A stretch of DNA of 64,000 bases, taken from the NCBI GenBank assembly GCA_023014335.1, contig JAECYW010000040.1, forward strand, positions 62,001 through 126,000. The letters are read 5' to 3'. Below, piece after piece: positions 1-12,620 of this stretch. Positions within the stretch are counted from its first letter, which is position 1. Every line of letters starts with the position of its first letter. The position numbers and the translations under genes are program-made. Origin of the DNA: Galerina marginata. Lineage: Eukaryota > Basidiomycota > Agaricomycetes > Agaricales > Galerinaceae. A model generated the notes under the pieces. That model saw only the letters and a program-made list of their open reading frames with translations, did no database searches and was not told where the DNA came from.

Positions 1-641
1 GACCTCCTTCGATGACTGAACGCGAAGCAAAGTGCCGGGCTTCCGTGGGCTTCCGAGTCCGAGGCATCACCGGCGGACAATATAAATATGTGCTATTATC
101 TCGCAATCTCCCATGACCAAAAAAATGGAGTGTATTTTAGGCGGATAGTGAGCGCGGTGCCGCTCCTCGACGAATACTTATGACCGCCTAGCCAACGCCT
201 GTTAGGAGCTACACGGGTGAAACAAACTTGCAGAAGAAGGTGGAATTACAACCTTGTGAGCCTCCATGCAAATGTGTGGATTGCACCGACGCAATACTAT
301 TCTTAGAGACATCATATTGGATGACAAGAGGTGGGAGAAACTGACCATAATGTTAGTTCCCAGTGGCAAATGATCTCTCCGCAGCCACCCAAGTCATCTC
401 TCGGTTCTCAGGACGTCCTGGGAGTCCAAGGTGCTTATTGGGGGTCCCGAGGTGCTTATGCACATTCCTATTGGGCCAACTTGGTCAGATCAAGCCAGGG
501 TGTATCTGCCATGCCTAATCTGTACACTGCTATATGTACGTGCCTTTTCCTATACGAAGCCTTTTTCTGATCTCCGTCCTCCTCTGGCCATCCTCCTGCC
601 ACCTAGGGCCCCCTCCGAATTCCACGCAGTCCTGGCGTACT
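1..641. other. Intergenic, upstream of first transcription factor
   Basis: Short overlapping reading frames lie here but none shows a recognisable domain or a convincing splice pattern. The stretch directly before 642 is the presumed promoter and 5' leader of the first zinc-cluster gene. Confidence 0.5.
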
Positions 642-3600
642 ATGGCTCCCGCCGCTTCGACCCTCGACTATGACCCCAACCAGTCTCCCAGACCACTCAA
701 GCGAGCTCGAAAATCTAGTACGGCTGCCCCAACGGCTCCGCCTGAGGCGGATGACCACCATTTCATCAATAATGCCCCTCTAGACCACATCTTCATCGCT
801 GATGGGGTGGTTTCAAAGAAGCCTGGTGGTAAAAAGGTTCGTTGGCTCGCATTTCTATCCTTGACGCCAATACCTGAACTCCTTGCCTGTTGCACAGGCG
901 CCTTTGTCATGCTGTGAATGTCGGCGGTAAGCTTGTCATCTTGCCGCATCGAAGTAATAGGTTAAGCGAAATATGGTTTTGTGCTCTTGGGAAACCAGGC
1001 TGAAGTTAAAGGCTCGTCAATTGTCATTACCCTTCTTGACCCTGAAGCTCACTCTATGGGTTAGTGTGACCGCAGCTTCCCTTGTGCATCTTGCAAGGTA
1101 CGACGCTTACTCTCAGGCGAATGTTGTCTAACTTACAGTCTTTTCCATTAGAAACGAGGATGCGCTGAAATTTGCCCGGATGGTATGCGACGTCGAACTC
1201 AATTCGGTACTGTGAAGCTCTGACACTGTCGTAGGCGTTCTGGTATCCGGAAAAGGGACACGTTTTATTCTTGCCAATACGGAACAATTGCACGGTAAAA
1301 TTCAAGAAATGAGCGACCGCATTCGTAGCCTCGAGGATGCTTTGCAGACTCTACATGGTGAACACGCAGCAGACCCAGAGCAGCCTCACGTCTTGATGCA
1401 CCCAGAGCTTCTCGGAATCAAAAGTACCATGGGATTGTATAGCGGTATTCAATCGGATACAGCTGCAAAGCACAACAACGGTCCTACTGGCAAGTCGCCT
1501 CAACATATGGACATAGATCGAGCACCAGTGGAACGGGGCTCCAGCGAGGACACTGTTACTGCTTCGGATCATCATCCACACCCCACGCAGGTAAGTGTTG
1601 TCGCAAATTAATGGAGCTTCTGATATGAAATGACACGATAAGATTTTAAAGCAAGAGCACTCGGAAGCGCAATTTGCTGCTGAGATAGCGCGTTTGAGCC
1701 ACAATTTTCCGCTGTCAGGATACCATTTCGCCGGAACCGAATCTCGCACTGCGCGAGTTCATTCGTAGCAATCTTCCTCCTCGCGAAGAAGCCGATCACC
1801 TCTGGGAACAAGCTCGTCAAAATGCTCTTTGGCAGTACAACCCCCATCCCAGCTCAACTTTCTACCCAAACTTGGCGTATCATTGTTACACCGCCTCTAC
1901 CTGCCTCGCTTTCGCCCAGAAGACTCGCCCTCTTGCTCATGATATTGGCCGTCGGTTGTCTTGTCGACCTTCCGAATCGTGAGGCCGACCATCCTGACGC
2001 CGAGAAATACCACCAGCTCGCGCGTGCTAGTTTGTGCGAGATTCCTGTCATGGAGGAGACTAATGTAGAAACGATAACGGCTCTCTTTTATGAAATCTGG
2101 TACTTGCTTGGTATTTTCTGACAAGAAAAAGGCGGCTGGATATGCATGGGGCTTGATGGGCTTAACCGCGAAGCTAGCGCAGAGTGTACGTGGATGATTA
2201 CCTGCTGACAACTTGTACTGATGGGCTTCCTCCCTCTAGATCGGTCTACGTACGTTGGCTACTTCTGTACGTTATTGAAATCTCTAAACTAGTTTTTCTC
2301 CAGATCGGAATAGCGGGAAATCGAAGGTTATCCCAGAAGAAGTGGAGAAACGGCGGTCGTTGTTTTGGGAGTTGCTCTATTTAGACGCTCGCCTAGTATG
2401 TCATTTACTTTTCATATCAGATCTAACTCGTATTAATATCCTGTTTAGTCTTTATCGTTAGGGCCGCCCACCGTCCCTTGCCATCAGTCATATGGATTGC
2501 CCACAACCATCCTATACCCCGGATGAGGGATGCGACCCGTCCGAAAGCTTCCATTATTGTAAGCACCTCGACTTGTCTATCTTTCGTCCAATTCTCCTAA
2601 CGACGGTATAGACCAAGAATGGAAACACTCTTGTTACCTGACCTGTCTAGCTCCCGTGCTCGATGCGATCTCACAGCCAACCTTGGACTATGATACAGTG
2701 CTTGACCTTGATAAGCGCATTCGTGACTTCTCCATACCGACACCTCTAAGAAATAAGGATACACACGCAAGATCAATCGTAATGCAGAGAGCATCCCTGT
2801 CAAGTGCTCTGGAAGCTGGTAGGGTTTTTCTTTCTACAATGTCTTGTTTCGCTGGTCTAATATTCTGTTCAACCCTTAGTCTTACTACAGCTTCACCGTC
2901 AGTTCTTTACGCGTGCGCTCAGTGGTCCAGAAGAGGCCTTCAATAGAAGGCATAAATACGCACCATCGGTTGTGGCGGTCTTCCTCAGTGCATCTCGCAT
3001 GATAGCGAATGTGTCAGACCTGTATGAACGGGAGCCGCAGTTGACTGCTCGGATCCTTGGTTACTGGTCGAATGCCTTCTCCGCCTCCGTGAGTACCCTT
3101 TTTCTAGGTTTCTTTCGGCTTGCTCTGCGATGCTCCTCGTTCACATGGACGAGAAATCCCTGTTTGCGGCGTGGGCGTGAGAATCATCTGCAGAATCGCT
3201 AGACATTCACCTCTTCCACACGCCAACCCACCATTGCCACTTTTACTGATGGACCTTCTTTTACTTGCAGGTGGCTCTCTGTCTTTTGGTGTCGCGGGCG
3301 CCATTCACGTGCCTCTCCCCAGCAGCGCTCCAGGAGCTGGAAAGGGCCCGTATTTTATTCCGTGCCGCAAAGGAGACCTGTCCACGGGCACAACAAGTGT
3401 TGGTGGGTATCTTTGTTCGTCCTGGAGTTACCTATAGACTCTAACATATTTCTTTAGCCGGTATTGGAGACTATGATTGACAAGGCGAACTATATCTTTA
3501 ACTGCTGGTCCACTGGTCAAGAATTGCCGACCATCGTTCTTAGACACATCACGGACGAAAATGCTTTCGATTCTGAACCGAACAACGGCATGCCAGGCGG

Positions 3601-4169
3601 TGGTAGTCTGGAACTCACCTATGTCAAGCAATATAGCCAACCAAGCCCATATCAACATCCGCAACTCATGCAGTCCGACTCATTCGGACGATCCCACCGA
3701 AGTTTGTCGCAGTGCATCGTTGAAGTTCACCAACGTGCCAAAGCTTTGTTCCCCCTCCGAAAGCCGTGTCAATGCTCTGCCAAAACCACGCAGAGCTGTC
3801 CTCCTTCTCACTCTTGGGCTCCTGTGCCTAATATTTCATCTCAAGCATCACCCGTGTTGCCTGATATACCATTCGCGATCAACAGCATTCCAAGGATATC
3901 ACCCGCCCCCAGGTGGGTATTCTACCGGCAGGACTATAGCAGTTCGGCCCTACTCTCCGGCGACCAATGGATCGCAACACGTCTATGGAATGCAAAATTC
4001 AAAGGGTGAAGGTATCTATTCTAGTATCGTTCTGCCTGTGGACGGCCCCGCCATCCCTTCTCCACCAGCATTATCTCCTTCCTCGAAACTGGCCGTGGTG
4101 GATACAATCAACTTTGAACTGGGTGCCCTGCACTCAAGCAGTGACCAAACCTTGATGGCCTTTTTCTAG
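642..4169 (+). CDS. Zn2Cys6 fungal transcription factor, tandem copy 1
   Basis: Probable nuclear DNA-binding regulator; target genes unknown. Spliced early exons (642-836, 898-926, 999-1011, 1065-1097 and on) give a CX2CX6CX5CX2CX8C binuclear zinc cluster (SCCECRRLKLKCDR, then FPCASC and KRGCAEIC). After it comes an RFILA linker and a dimerisation coiled coil (EQLHGKIQEMSDRIRSLEDA). The middle region (about 1,900-2,100) carries the fungal_trans motif LSPRRLALLLM...GCLVDL typical of PF04082 proteins. The C-terminus reads VDTINFELGALHS... to TAG at 4167-4169. The start ATG at 642 opens a basic, proline-rich N-terminus before the cluster. At least eight short introns interrupt it; one after LKLK has a GC donor. 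The exon structure and tail match the next gene, so the two are tandem duplicates. The family call is firm; later exon borders are approximate. Confidence 0.85.
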
Positions 4170-4913
4170 TATATTGTCGTTCGCTTGGACTGGGCAATTA
4201 TTTAGCCGTCGTTGAGACTTGACAGTCTCTCTCCTAACCCTGTCGGATAATAGTTGTATATTTTGTAGCCTTATGTATTTCTAGCCATGCGACATCCGCA
4301 GACTTCGCAGAATATGTCACGGTGGACAGCTAGCTGGCCTTATTAGCCCCGCGTTTGTCTAAATTCTTGGATAATAAGAAACAAATCCAAGGATTCCGTC
4401 ATTGCTCCGCAAAATACGGCCTTTCTAATTTGGCTCATGTTGGTCACATTTGGTCTGCGTAATTCTTTTGACATGACAACCTTTCATTATGACCACAATG
4501 CCGATACTTACCTCAACTTTTGCCCCCCAAACCCTCATGGCATTTTCAATTGAAGAATCCTTTCGGTGCCAAGATTTCTTCTCGTTTTCATGAAATAGTC
4601 GATTACGCGAAGTGTATCTTTTTGTTCACTGCAAGCTCCAAAATCAACACAGGGACAGCAAATTCTTGAGACTCCGAGCTCAATCGGTTCGCCGCTAGAA
4701 CTAGGCCTTCCGACTAGCCAAAATGGCGGCTTTTACCTCGTTCAGAACCATGCTGAGAACGTTCAATATTCGTCCTCCGGAAGTCACGGGTCTACCGCCC
4801 GGGTAGGGTGTTCTTCTTAACTCTAATCTACATCTCCTCCCGTCTCTCCCATCGTCCTCCTTGCTTCCAACCTCTACGCTCAATAACACGTTTTGGCCCA
4901 CAACGCTTTCAAG
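4170..4913. other. Intergenic spacer between tandem transcription factors
   Basis: The 744 bases between the stop of copy 1 and the ATG of copy 2 are AT-rich at first, then pyrimidine-rich near 4,830-4,870. That is consistent with a 3' region followed by a fungal promoter. No domain-bearing frame was seen. Confidence 0.5.
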
Positions 4914-7900
4914 ATGCTGGGGAGTGCTCCCGACTACATCCAACAAGATGCTCAGCCAGGCTCTCGACCCCCAAAACGACCTAGGCACACGTCTTTTTCT
5001 GCGGATTTCTTGCAACCAGGTCCTGGGCACATCGTTTCTATTGATGAACATGGGGCAGGGATGGCAACAGGAGGCGATTTTCTCAAGATTAGCCGACCTG
5101 AGGGCACAACTTCAGGTGGGGCAGGTCCGAGCAGGGCTCGAGTCGACGAGAAGAACAACCGCAAGCTTTCTTGTAAGGAATGTCGCAGGTAGCTTTCTTG
5201 TTTATCAGATACCGACAGATTTGCTGATTACTGCGAACTTATAGGTTAAAACTCAAGGTATTCCAGTCGCTTATAACCAACCTTGCCTCGTTATACTCAT
5301 GTTTGAATCTACAGTGCGACCGCGTGTTCCCCTGCCAGGTAATTGTCTACTTTAGTCTTCGTGGAGTCTTTAGGCTCATTGGCAAATTGCATCACAGTCA
5401 TGCGTTAAGAGAGGATGTGGAAGCTTGTGCCCCGACGGTTCGTTTTCTCCCGCTTGGTTCTATTTCTATTTTTGTTCTGGTGGCTAATGTCAAGCAGGCG
5501 CCCTTACCTCCGGACGTGGAAGCAGGTCAGACCCATCGATTTTAACGCGGAAATATAGTCTGATATCTTTGATTGCCTAGATTCATCCTTGCTGGCGCTG
5601 AGCAATTACATGAAAAGATATTCGAGCTGGGTGATCGTGTACGGCAACTCGAAGATGCTCTGGAAACTTTGCAATCTCAATCATCGAATCAACCACACCC
5701 ACTTCTCGCTCCAGAATTGCTGAAGATCAAAACTTCTCAAGAGCTATATGGTTCGACCAATCCGCAGACCACAGCATCGACCTCAGGATCCCACAAATGC
5801 AAGAGACGAAAATCTACGACAGTCAGTGGGAGCTTTGTCATTGACCAGCCAACCACTTTACGCCGAAGGATCGCGTCCTCCAGCAATAGAGCAAATTTCT
5901 GGTGGAGATTCAGGATTTCCTAATGTTGCACCAGATATTATGCAGCTTAGTGCGACATTCCCATTCCCTTGGGCAGTTGATGTAAGCATCCGGAAACGTA
6001 TACGGGATGCTCTTCCCCCCAGAGCAGAAGCTTTAAAGATTTGCGAAGAAGCGAGAAATAATGCGCTCTGGCAGTAAGTTCCATTCGATTTATGTCTCCG
6101 CAACGCTCATGGTTTCTCAGGTTCAACATCGATGCTTCGGAAACCTTTCTACCAAATTTGCTACATTACTGTTATGAAACACAAATTGACGCTCTTAGTC
6201 CACGACGCCTTGCGCTCTTACTGATGCACCTCTCGATTGGGTCTCTCGTTGACCTCAACCGGCCTCTTGGTTCTCTACACGGAGAGGCTTATCACCACCT
6301 AGCTCGGGCTGCCGTCTGTGAAATACCCCTGATGGAAGAGCCTGACTTTGATGTGCTTCATGCATTAGTCCGCCCCTCCATTCTTCACATTTTGCTACGT
6401 TAATTGATTCATTCGGTCATTACAGTTCTTCATGATTTGGTTCCACCTCATATTTTCGGACAATAAAAAAGCTGTCGGATATGCCTGGAACCTCATGGGT
6501 TTCGTCGCTAAATTAGCCCAAGGGGTATGTATTCCTATATGAACAGATTTGCATCTTGTCTAATTTTATCGAATTCAATAGCTCGGACTTCGTACGTGTC
6601 TCCGTTTCATGGGAATTGTCCAGTATTCAATAATAAAACAGACCGAGAGGCTCATCGATTGAAGGTTATCCCGGAAGAGAACGAAAAACGCAAGGCCATA
6701 TTTTGGGAACTGCTTAATATGGACTGCCGCATGGTAGGTCCCACAGCCATTTTTGTCCTGTATATTAACATAGTCTATATCAGTCTTTATCTCTCGGCCG
6801 CCCACCCTCTATTTCTTTGGCTCATGTTGACGTCAAACCACCAACGTGTGTGGGTACCAGGCCTATACATGCCACGAGAGGAAATTGTTTGTGAGCAGTT
6901 CCGTCTTCACGTCTCTCCCTTTCATTTTTGGCTTTGTTGTTGAAATTTTGCTGAGAAACGAATCATAGATCATGAGTGGAAAAACGCCGTTTTTCATTCA
7001 ATGTCCTGACTCCGATGTTAGAGGCCGATGGTAGCCGCAGAGCAACCCGATTATCCTCATATCAGTCCATTTGGATAAGTCCGTCCGAGATTTTGGCGTT
7101 CCATCACTCCTCGACGAACATCACCCGCATGACGTAAATCCTCGTTTCTTGGTGATGCAGAGAGGGCTTGTTGCTATGAGTCGCGAAATCGGTGCGTACC
7201 TGCCTTCCTCAATGAATCTGGAATCCTGAAAGATAAGCTATTCTGCGCAGCCCTGTTACAACTTCACCGGCGGTACTTCACGGAAGCAATGAACGGCCCT
7301 GATGCCTTTGACTTCAGTCACTTGTTTGCACCATCTGTTATCGCGACGTACCTTGGTGCCTCCAGTTTGATATCGGCGGTGGAAACACTCTTCAATCAGG
7401 AGCCCCAATTGAGCGCCAGATTCCTGCATTTCTGGTTTAATTCGTTCTCTGCTGTGGTAGGAGGTTTTCCTGGGTCATTGACTTTGGGTTTACTAACTCA
7501 ATTCTTCAGGTTACCTTATCGCTGTTAATATCCCGTGCTCCATCCACGTCCCTGGCGGCGTGTGCATTCCAAGATCTAGAGAGAGGATGTCGCCTGTTTA
7601 GGGCTGCAGCGAAGATTCTACCTTTTAGTGGGAAGGCGTTGGTATGTATCTTTTTCCTCTGTCTTTCAGACTGATTCTCATGCGTACATCTGTAAGCCCC
7701 TCATGCAGAATTTGTTAGAGAAGTCCCAACGGGTCCTATTTCAGCGACACAACGCCGAAGCCTCGTCAATGGAATGCGCTGAGTATCCACAACCACAACC
7801 AAATATTGCCACCGTCGTTCAACAATGTTCATTGCCTTATATCACAAGCAGCAGAAAGAATCGAAGCACGATCTATAGCGAAAGCCGTGAATACTAAGGG

Positions 7901-8154
7901 CCCTCCGTTGAGGGGCTCACAGTTGGCCGCTGTGGCCTCGTCCTAAACCTGTTCAAGAATCCTGGTTACCCGATATATACCACTTCTCTACCTTGGGATT
8001 GAACGTGGAGGAGAGATATACCTTTGCTTCTGCCCAGCCTACCCCCTTCATACCTTCATCTCCTCGAGTAGCCGAAACCGAGAAGTTCAACTTCGATCAT
8101 GGGGCTCTCAGTTTGGACCTTGTGGAAGAAACGAGCTACATGGCCTGGTTCTGA
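4914..8154 (+). CDS. Zn2Cys6 fungal transcription factor, tandem copy 2
   Basis: Paralogue of the preceding gene. Splicing gives the cluster SCKECRRLKLKCDRVFPC + QSC + VKRGCGSLCPD (CX2CX6CX5CX2CX8C). It is followed by RFILAGAEQLHEKI, the coiled coil RVRQLEDALETL, and the middle-homology motif LSPRRLALLLMHLSIGSLVDL near 6,200. The C-terminus ends FNFDHGALSLDLVEETSYMAWF with TGA at 8152-8154, parallel to FELGALHS...LMAFF in copy 1. ATG 4914 is preferred because the in-frame codon upstream (4893) is TTG. The 13-nt exon at 5245-5257 encodes LKLK inside the zinc cluster, exactly as in copy 1, so the intron positions predate the duplication. Function beyond zinc-cluster regulator cannot be read. 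Exact borders after about 6,400 are approximate. Confidence 0.85.
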
Positions 8155-8398
8155 TACCTGTGTGGGCACTAAATTGAGCAAAGTTGCTATTGTAGTGCAA
8201 CCTGTACCATCATTTATCGTTTCTTGTATCCATCGTCTCTCAATAGCCTCATGGTCACACAAAATTCATTTCGATCTGCAATTTGCGGAATTACATAATA
8301 ACTCCAAAGATAAATATTACGCAATCAGCTAGTCGCACAACGCCTTTGACCATCGACCACATTCCATATTTTTGTTCGTCGTCTTATTTCCATTGCCC

Positions 8399-9764
8399 AT
8401 GGCCCGAATACGAGAGGTATGGGGGCCCAATTTGGAGGCTGAGATGAGGAATATACGCGATCTCATCGACCACTTCCCGTATGTTGCAATGGTCGTATCT
8501 CACTCGATATCAACCCCAGTTCCCAACTCACTTACATCCAGGACACCGAATTTCCGGGTGTAGTCGCTCGGCCTATCGGAAATTTCAAAACGTCCTCAGA
8601 CTACCACTACCAAACCATGCGGTGTAATGTCGATCTGCTCAAGATCATTCAAGTTGGTATAACCCTAGCGAACGAGGAAGGGGAGTTTCCGCAGGAATGC
8701 TCGACATGGCAGTTCAATTTCAAGTTCAGCCTAGCGTGCGTGCTATTCCAGAACTCACGTCGGTGGAGCTGAAGTGTTTCTTGAAGGCAGTGACGACATG
8801 TTTACACCAGATTCAGTGGAACAGTTACAGAAAGCAGGCATCGAGTTCCAACGACACGAGGAATTTGGAATCCTCCCAAATGATTTTGCCGAACTTATGA
8901 TCACGTCGGGTATGGTGCTATCATACGATACAAAATGGATATCATTTCACAGGTATGTAGGGATTCATTTCGTACCTTCGTTCGTTCGCTGCCTACACAT
9001 GTCACCGTACGATCCCTCCCCAATGTGCCACATGTGTTTGAAATTTCTCTTTCTTGCTTCCGCGGATATCATCCAACTTCACTTCTCAATCACTAACAAC
9101 CGATGTTTTTCAGCGGCTATGATTTCGGATACTTCGTGAAACTCCTCACCGCCGAGTCTTTACCCACAACGGAAGACGCCTTCTTTTCGCTTCTTAAAAT
9201 ATGGTTTCCCACTGTTTATGATATCAAATTCTTAATGAGGGCGTCGAAGGCCTTGAAAGGTGGTCTACAAGAAGTTGCGGATGATCTCGGAGTACGTTAT
9301 CGATGGGATCATCGTTTTCCTCTGTTGCAATCGTTCACCCCGAATCTATGAATTGTCAGGTTCTACGGATCGGAGCGAGTCAGCAAGCAGGATCCGACTC
9401 TCTCCTCACAGCATCGACATTCTTCAAGATGAGAGAAATCTATTTCGATGATCACGTTGATGATTTGGAGTACTCGGGAAAGTTGTATGGTCTCGGACAA
9501 ACTTTCTCAATGTCCAACGGGCTTACAGATCCAGCACGAGGAGGGGCAACAATTGCAGAGAGAGATGACCGCGGGTCCGCGAGAGACGCACACAACCAAA
9601 CGCCAGGACCAAATAATGGTGCAAATCAGCAATCGCAAAATGTGTCCATGACTATGGGCCCAATGTCGGGCGGTCTTCCTTCTGCAATGACACCTGGGGC
9701 ATATGCCCCAATGGGCAACGGTCCGCAAGCCTACATGCGAACTTTGGTCGGAGGTGGGCGATAA
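8399..9764 (+). CDS. CAF1: CCR4-NOT complex deadenylase Caf1/Pop2
   Basis: DEDD-family 3'-5' exoribonuclease that shortens mRNA poly(A) tails in the CCR4-NOT complex. Five exons fit cleanly: 8399-8491, 8542-8735, 8791-8952, 9114-9291, 9360-9764. The N-terminus reads [19 protein letters not shown]. Exo I is [11 protein letters not shown], Exo [18 protein letters not shown], then [20 protein letters not shown] and [20 protein letters not shown]. Acidic metal ligands D, E, D and D are all present. The residue before QAGSD, where family members such as human CNOT7 have the catalytic His (GPQHQAGSD), is Gln here ([11 protein letters not shown], codon 9381-9383). The Gly/Met/Pro-rich tail ([12 protein letters not shown]) is typical of fungal Caf1. 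It lies 244 bases downstream of the second transcription factor on the same strand; I see no functional link. Confidence 0.95.
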
Positions 9765-12620
9765 TTTATACCTTGGCTATTTTGTTTTCTCCGATCTGTA
9801 TATCTGCACTGTTGTATCCATAAATTATAAAATATTCATTCAGACTTGTAATTTTGTGTTCGTGGATGTCAAGATGTATTTTTCGTGTTATGCCAGGCTT
9901 CTCTCAACCTCGATCCCTCCACGTAACCACGTGACTAATAAGTCGGCCAAACTCTAACTTTACTTTGTCTAGTCCGACGGTAAAGATTTGGGGCTGTTAT
10001 GTAGTTGTTCTAGCAACAGGCGAGTTGCCATAAGCCTCCCAAGGCTCGCTAAAAAAACGCAAAAAATCTGGACCTTCTCTTCCGCCCTCCAAGTACCTTA
10101 GAATCTCTGAAGCGCAGGTCAGCAAACATGCAAAATGTCATTGAACCAAACCAACAAGGAGTTCCTAGAGTCGTAGTCGTCGGAATTTGAGGACAAGGGG
10201 GAGTTAGAACGTACCTTTGTGTGCGCGGTTACCTTCTGGCCAGTATAGTGAGTTATAACCTCTGGAAAAATGTCTGTCAGTTCGGGTGCTTGTCCGCATG
10301 CAGATTTCGAACTCGTCGTACCGCAATACCTGCCAAATTCTCCCGGATGTCACAAAAACCTCCAGCTGGCCTTCTAGTCCATAGGTAGGCGCACCAAATG
10401 GGCTTTCGTCTATGGTGGATATTCCAAAGGCACAAAATCCGATACAGGGACCCACCTATTCCTATTCTGGATAGCTGGCTGAGCGACGTCGGCGATTCCT
10501 TGTCTGAGTCTCGAAAAAAACTTGCGCTCTGTATGCCCTCGTCTACGAATATTCGGGTGGATTTCTAGATACACTGTCAACCCCAAGGAATAAGGCGGGT
10601 ATTCTCTGGATTAGGCAGGAAATGACGTACTCCAAAGATAATGGGCAGGCTACTCTTGTCCAGAAATCATCGGCTTAACAAAAAGTCAGATATGGCCAGC
10701 ATAATGTTTCCGGAAAGGGTGCCTGCTTGACAGACCATAGACGACGGTGAAAAGTGTTTAGAGCTAGGATGATGGCGATGAATGATTGGCGAAATAGCGC
10801 GTCTCCGAGAGGCGTCATCGCAGTCATCCATCGCAGGAGTACTGAAACCTGGCTTCTTTGTGGTGTGTAGAACAACTAGGAAGGAGCAGGGTACTCGAGA
10901 CGAGACTGCTCTGACGACGCTGGAAAAATGCGACGCCACTGACGCCAAATCCATTAGACTGGAGAATTACGAGCTGTCGTTATGGCTGGATGGGCTAGGA
11001 AGAGCGGGTTCAAAATATCTTCGAACATCTCATTTGTGGAGGAACAACATTCGGTCTCGAAAGAGCATCTGTGCTGCTTGGAAAGTCCAGTTCGTTAATA
11101 TTCCATAATTAATGGACGCGATTATGAGTCAACACATACCGTTTCTAGATCTAGGAGGGCTTGACCAGAAGGTATACGCGATAAAGAAATTTCTCTTCCA
11201 CTGGGGCTAGGCACTGGAGAACTCCCAATTGTCTGAGTGGACAGAGCTGGGCTGGATGCGATTTTCCTCGGGCTACTTATGGAAAACCCGTCCATGAACG
11301 AATCTATGGCTGTCACCTTCAAGAACACGCATGGACCGTGTGATGATACTCCTGAAAGGACCCCATTTTGCCCATGTGCGATCCGCCTTTCCCTTTCGTG
11401 GTTTTCATCTTTGAAAAGCAACAGCTGTAGCCGGAGAGAGAATCCGATCGATATGGTCGTTCTTCGTGATTCCGTGTCGTGCCAAGGGAAGACGAATTGC
11501 AATTGGTAAAACCTTTCAGGAGAGCTTGTCGCGTTTTGTGGCACCTCCATCTCATTTGACCATACGCCACCTTCCTGGTCCACCCGAAGCAAATTAGAAT
11601 GTCCATGGCTTCGAGGCTGGCGAAATAGCGGCATTCAAGATCTGACTGGATTGGAAAACACGCATCATATGGAGTCGATGGCGAACAGTCTTCTGGAGGA
11701 AATCTCCGTCTCCAAGTCTCTGCAATTTCGCATGCATGTCAAGAGACCTTGTCGGTGTCAGCATGTCGCGGGTGCCACAAATTGAACCAGGGCGTTTAAC
11801 GGCGACATCTCGGCTCGCTCTAGGACGTTCTCTTTTCTCTCCACTGTCGCGGAAGGAAACCCTGCACTCGAATATGGAATATATCCAACAATGGAAAAGA
11901 TGCATCGGGCTACACGCGAACGTTCAGGCTCCCTTAAGCTTGCTTTCCAACTTCAAGGGCAGATTTATTTTCAGCTCGGTCGGTAACGGCAATGGACAAA
12001 ATAATTGATTTACCCTGAAAATGCTATCTTTTCACCCAATTTCGGACGAGGTACTATATCCCCAGCTGGGATACTGGATTATTGGCGGAAGTGTCATGAC
12101 TGTTAACGTTCGTCCGGCAATTTACGATGGCAAGGCTTAGTGGCGATACCGCGACCGGTGAGGTTGAGCCATAGCGAGTGATGGACGGTTACAACATGCT
12201 CAGACCTGTCCTTCCTCTGGGTGGTTAGTTTCAGGCGTGTTGAAAGGCGCCTTCATCGAGATTGTGTTGAATTTTCAATGTGGGCGAATAATTGGTGAGC
12301 CGCTTTCAATAAATAAAGGTCTTATTACATATTCTCTCTCTGATAGGAAACAAAAATTAAAATGTCCCACAATAAGGTTAATTCCCTGACGACTTGCTTC
12401 CTCTTGGGCTCTCATTGATGACTTTCAATTCCTCGTCCGCTCTCTCATCTCCACATATCAATTGGGTTTCGCTATCGGTGGAGAAGCTGGTTGATAGACT
12501 GCTTTGACGTTCGCGACAGTTACTCGAATCAACCACGACATTACTGTGATGTCCCTGCGTTTCGAAGGTTCGTAGCGAGCGTTGTTACACAACATTTGTA
12601 TTATCCTTGGCATATGATTA
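9765..12620 (-). other. Unresolved minus-strand reading frames, possible decayed gene
   Basis: No known protein was recognised. The best coding-like stretch is minus strand 11634-11122, which includes RVDQEGGVWSNEMEVPQNA and FYQLQFVFPWHDTESRR and ends in a Ser/Pro-rich piece (SGREISLSRIPSGQALLDLE). Further minus-strand pieces that look spliced are EMFEDILNPLFLAHPAI near 11,060-10,980 and ESPFGAPTYGLEGQLEVFV near 10,400. They could be exons of one intron-rich gene running from about 12,060 to 10,200, or remnants of one. I could not join them in frame. The part from 12,060 to 12,620 shows nothing. Confidence 0.3.
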
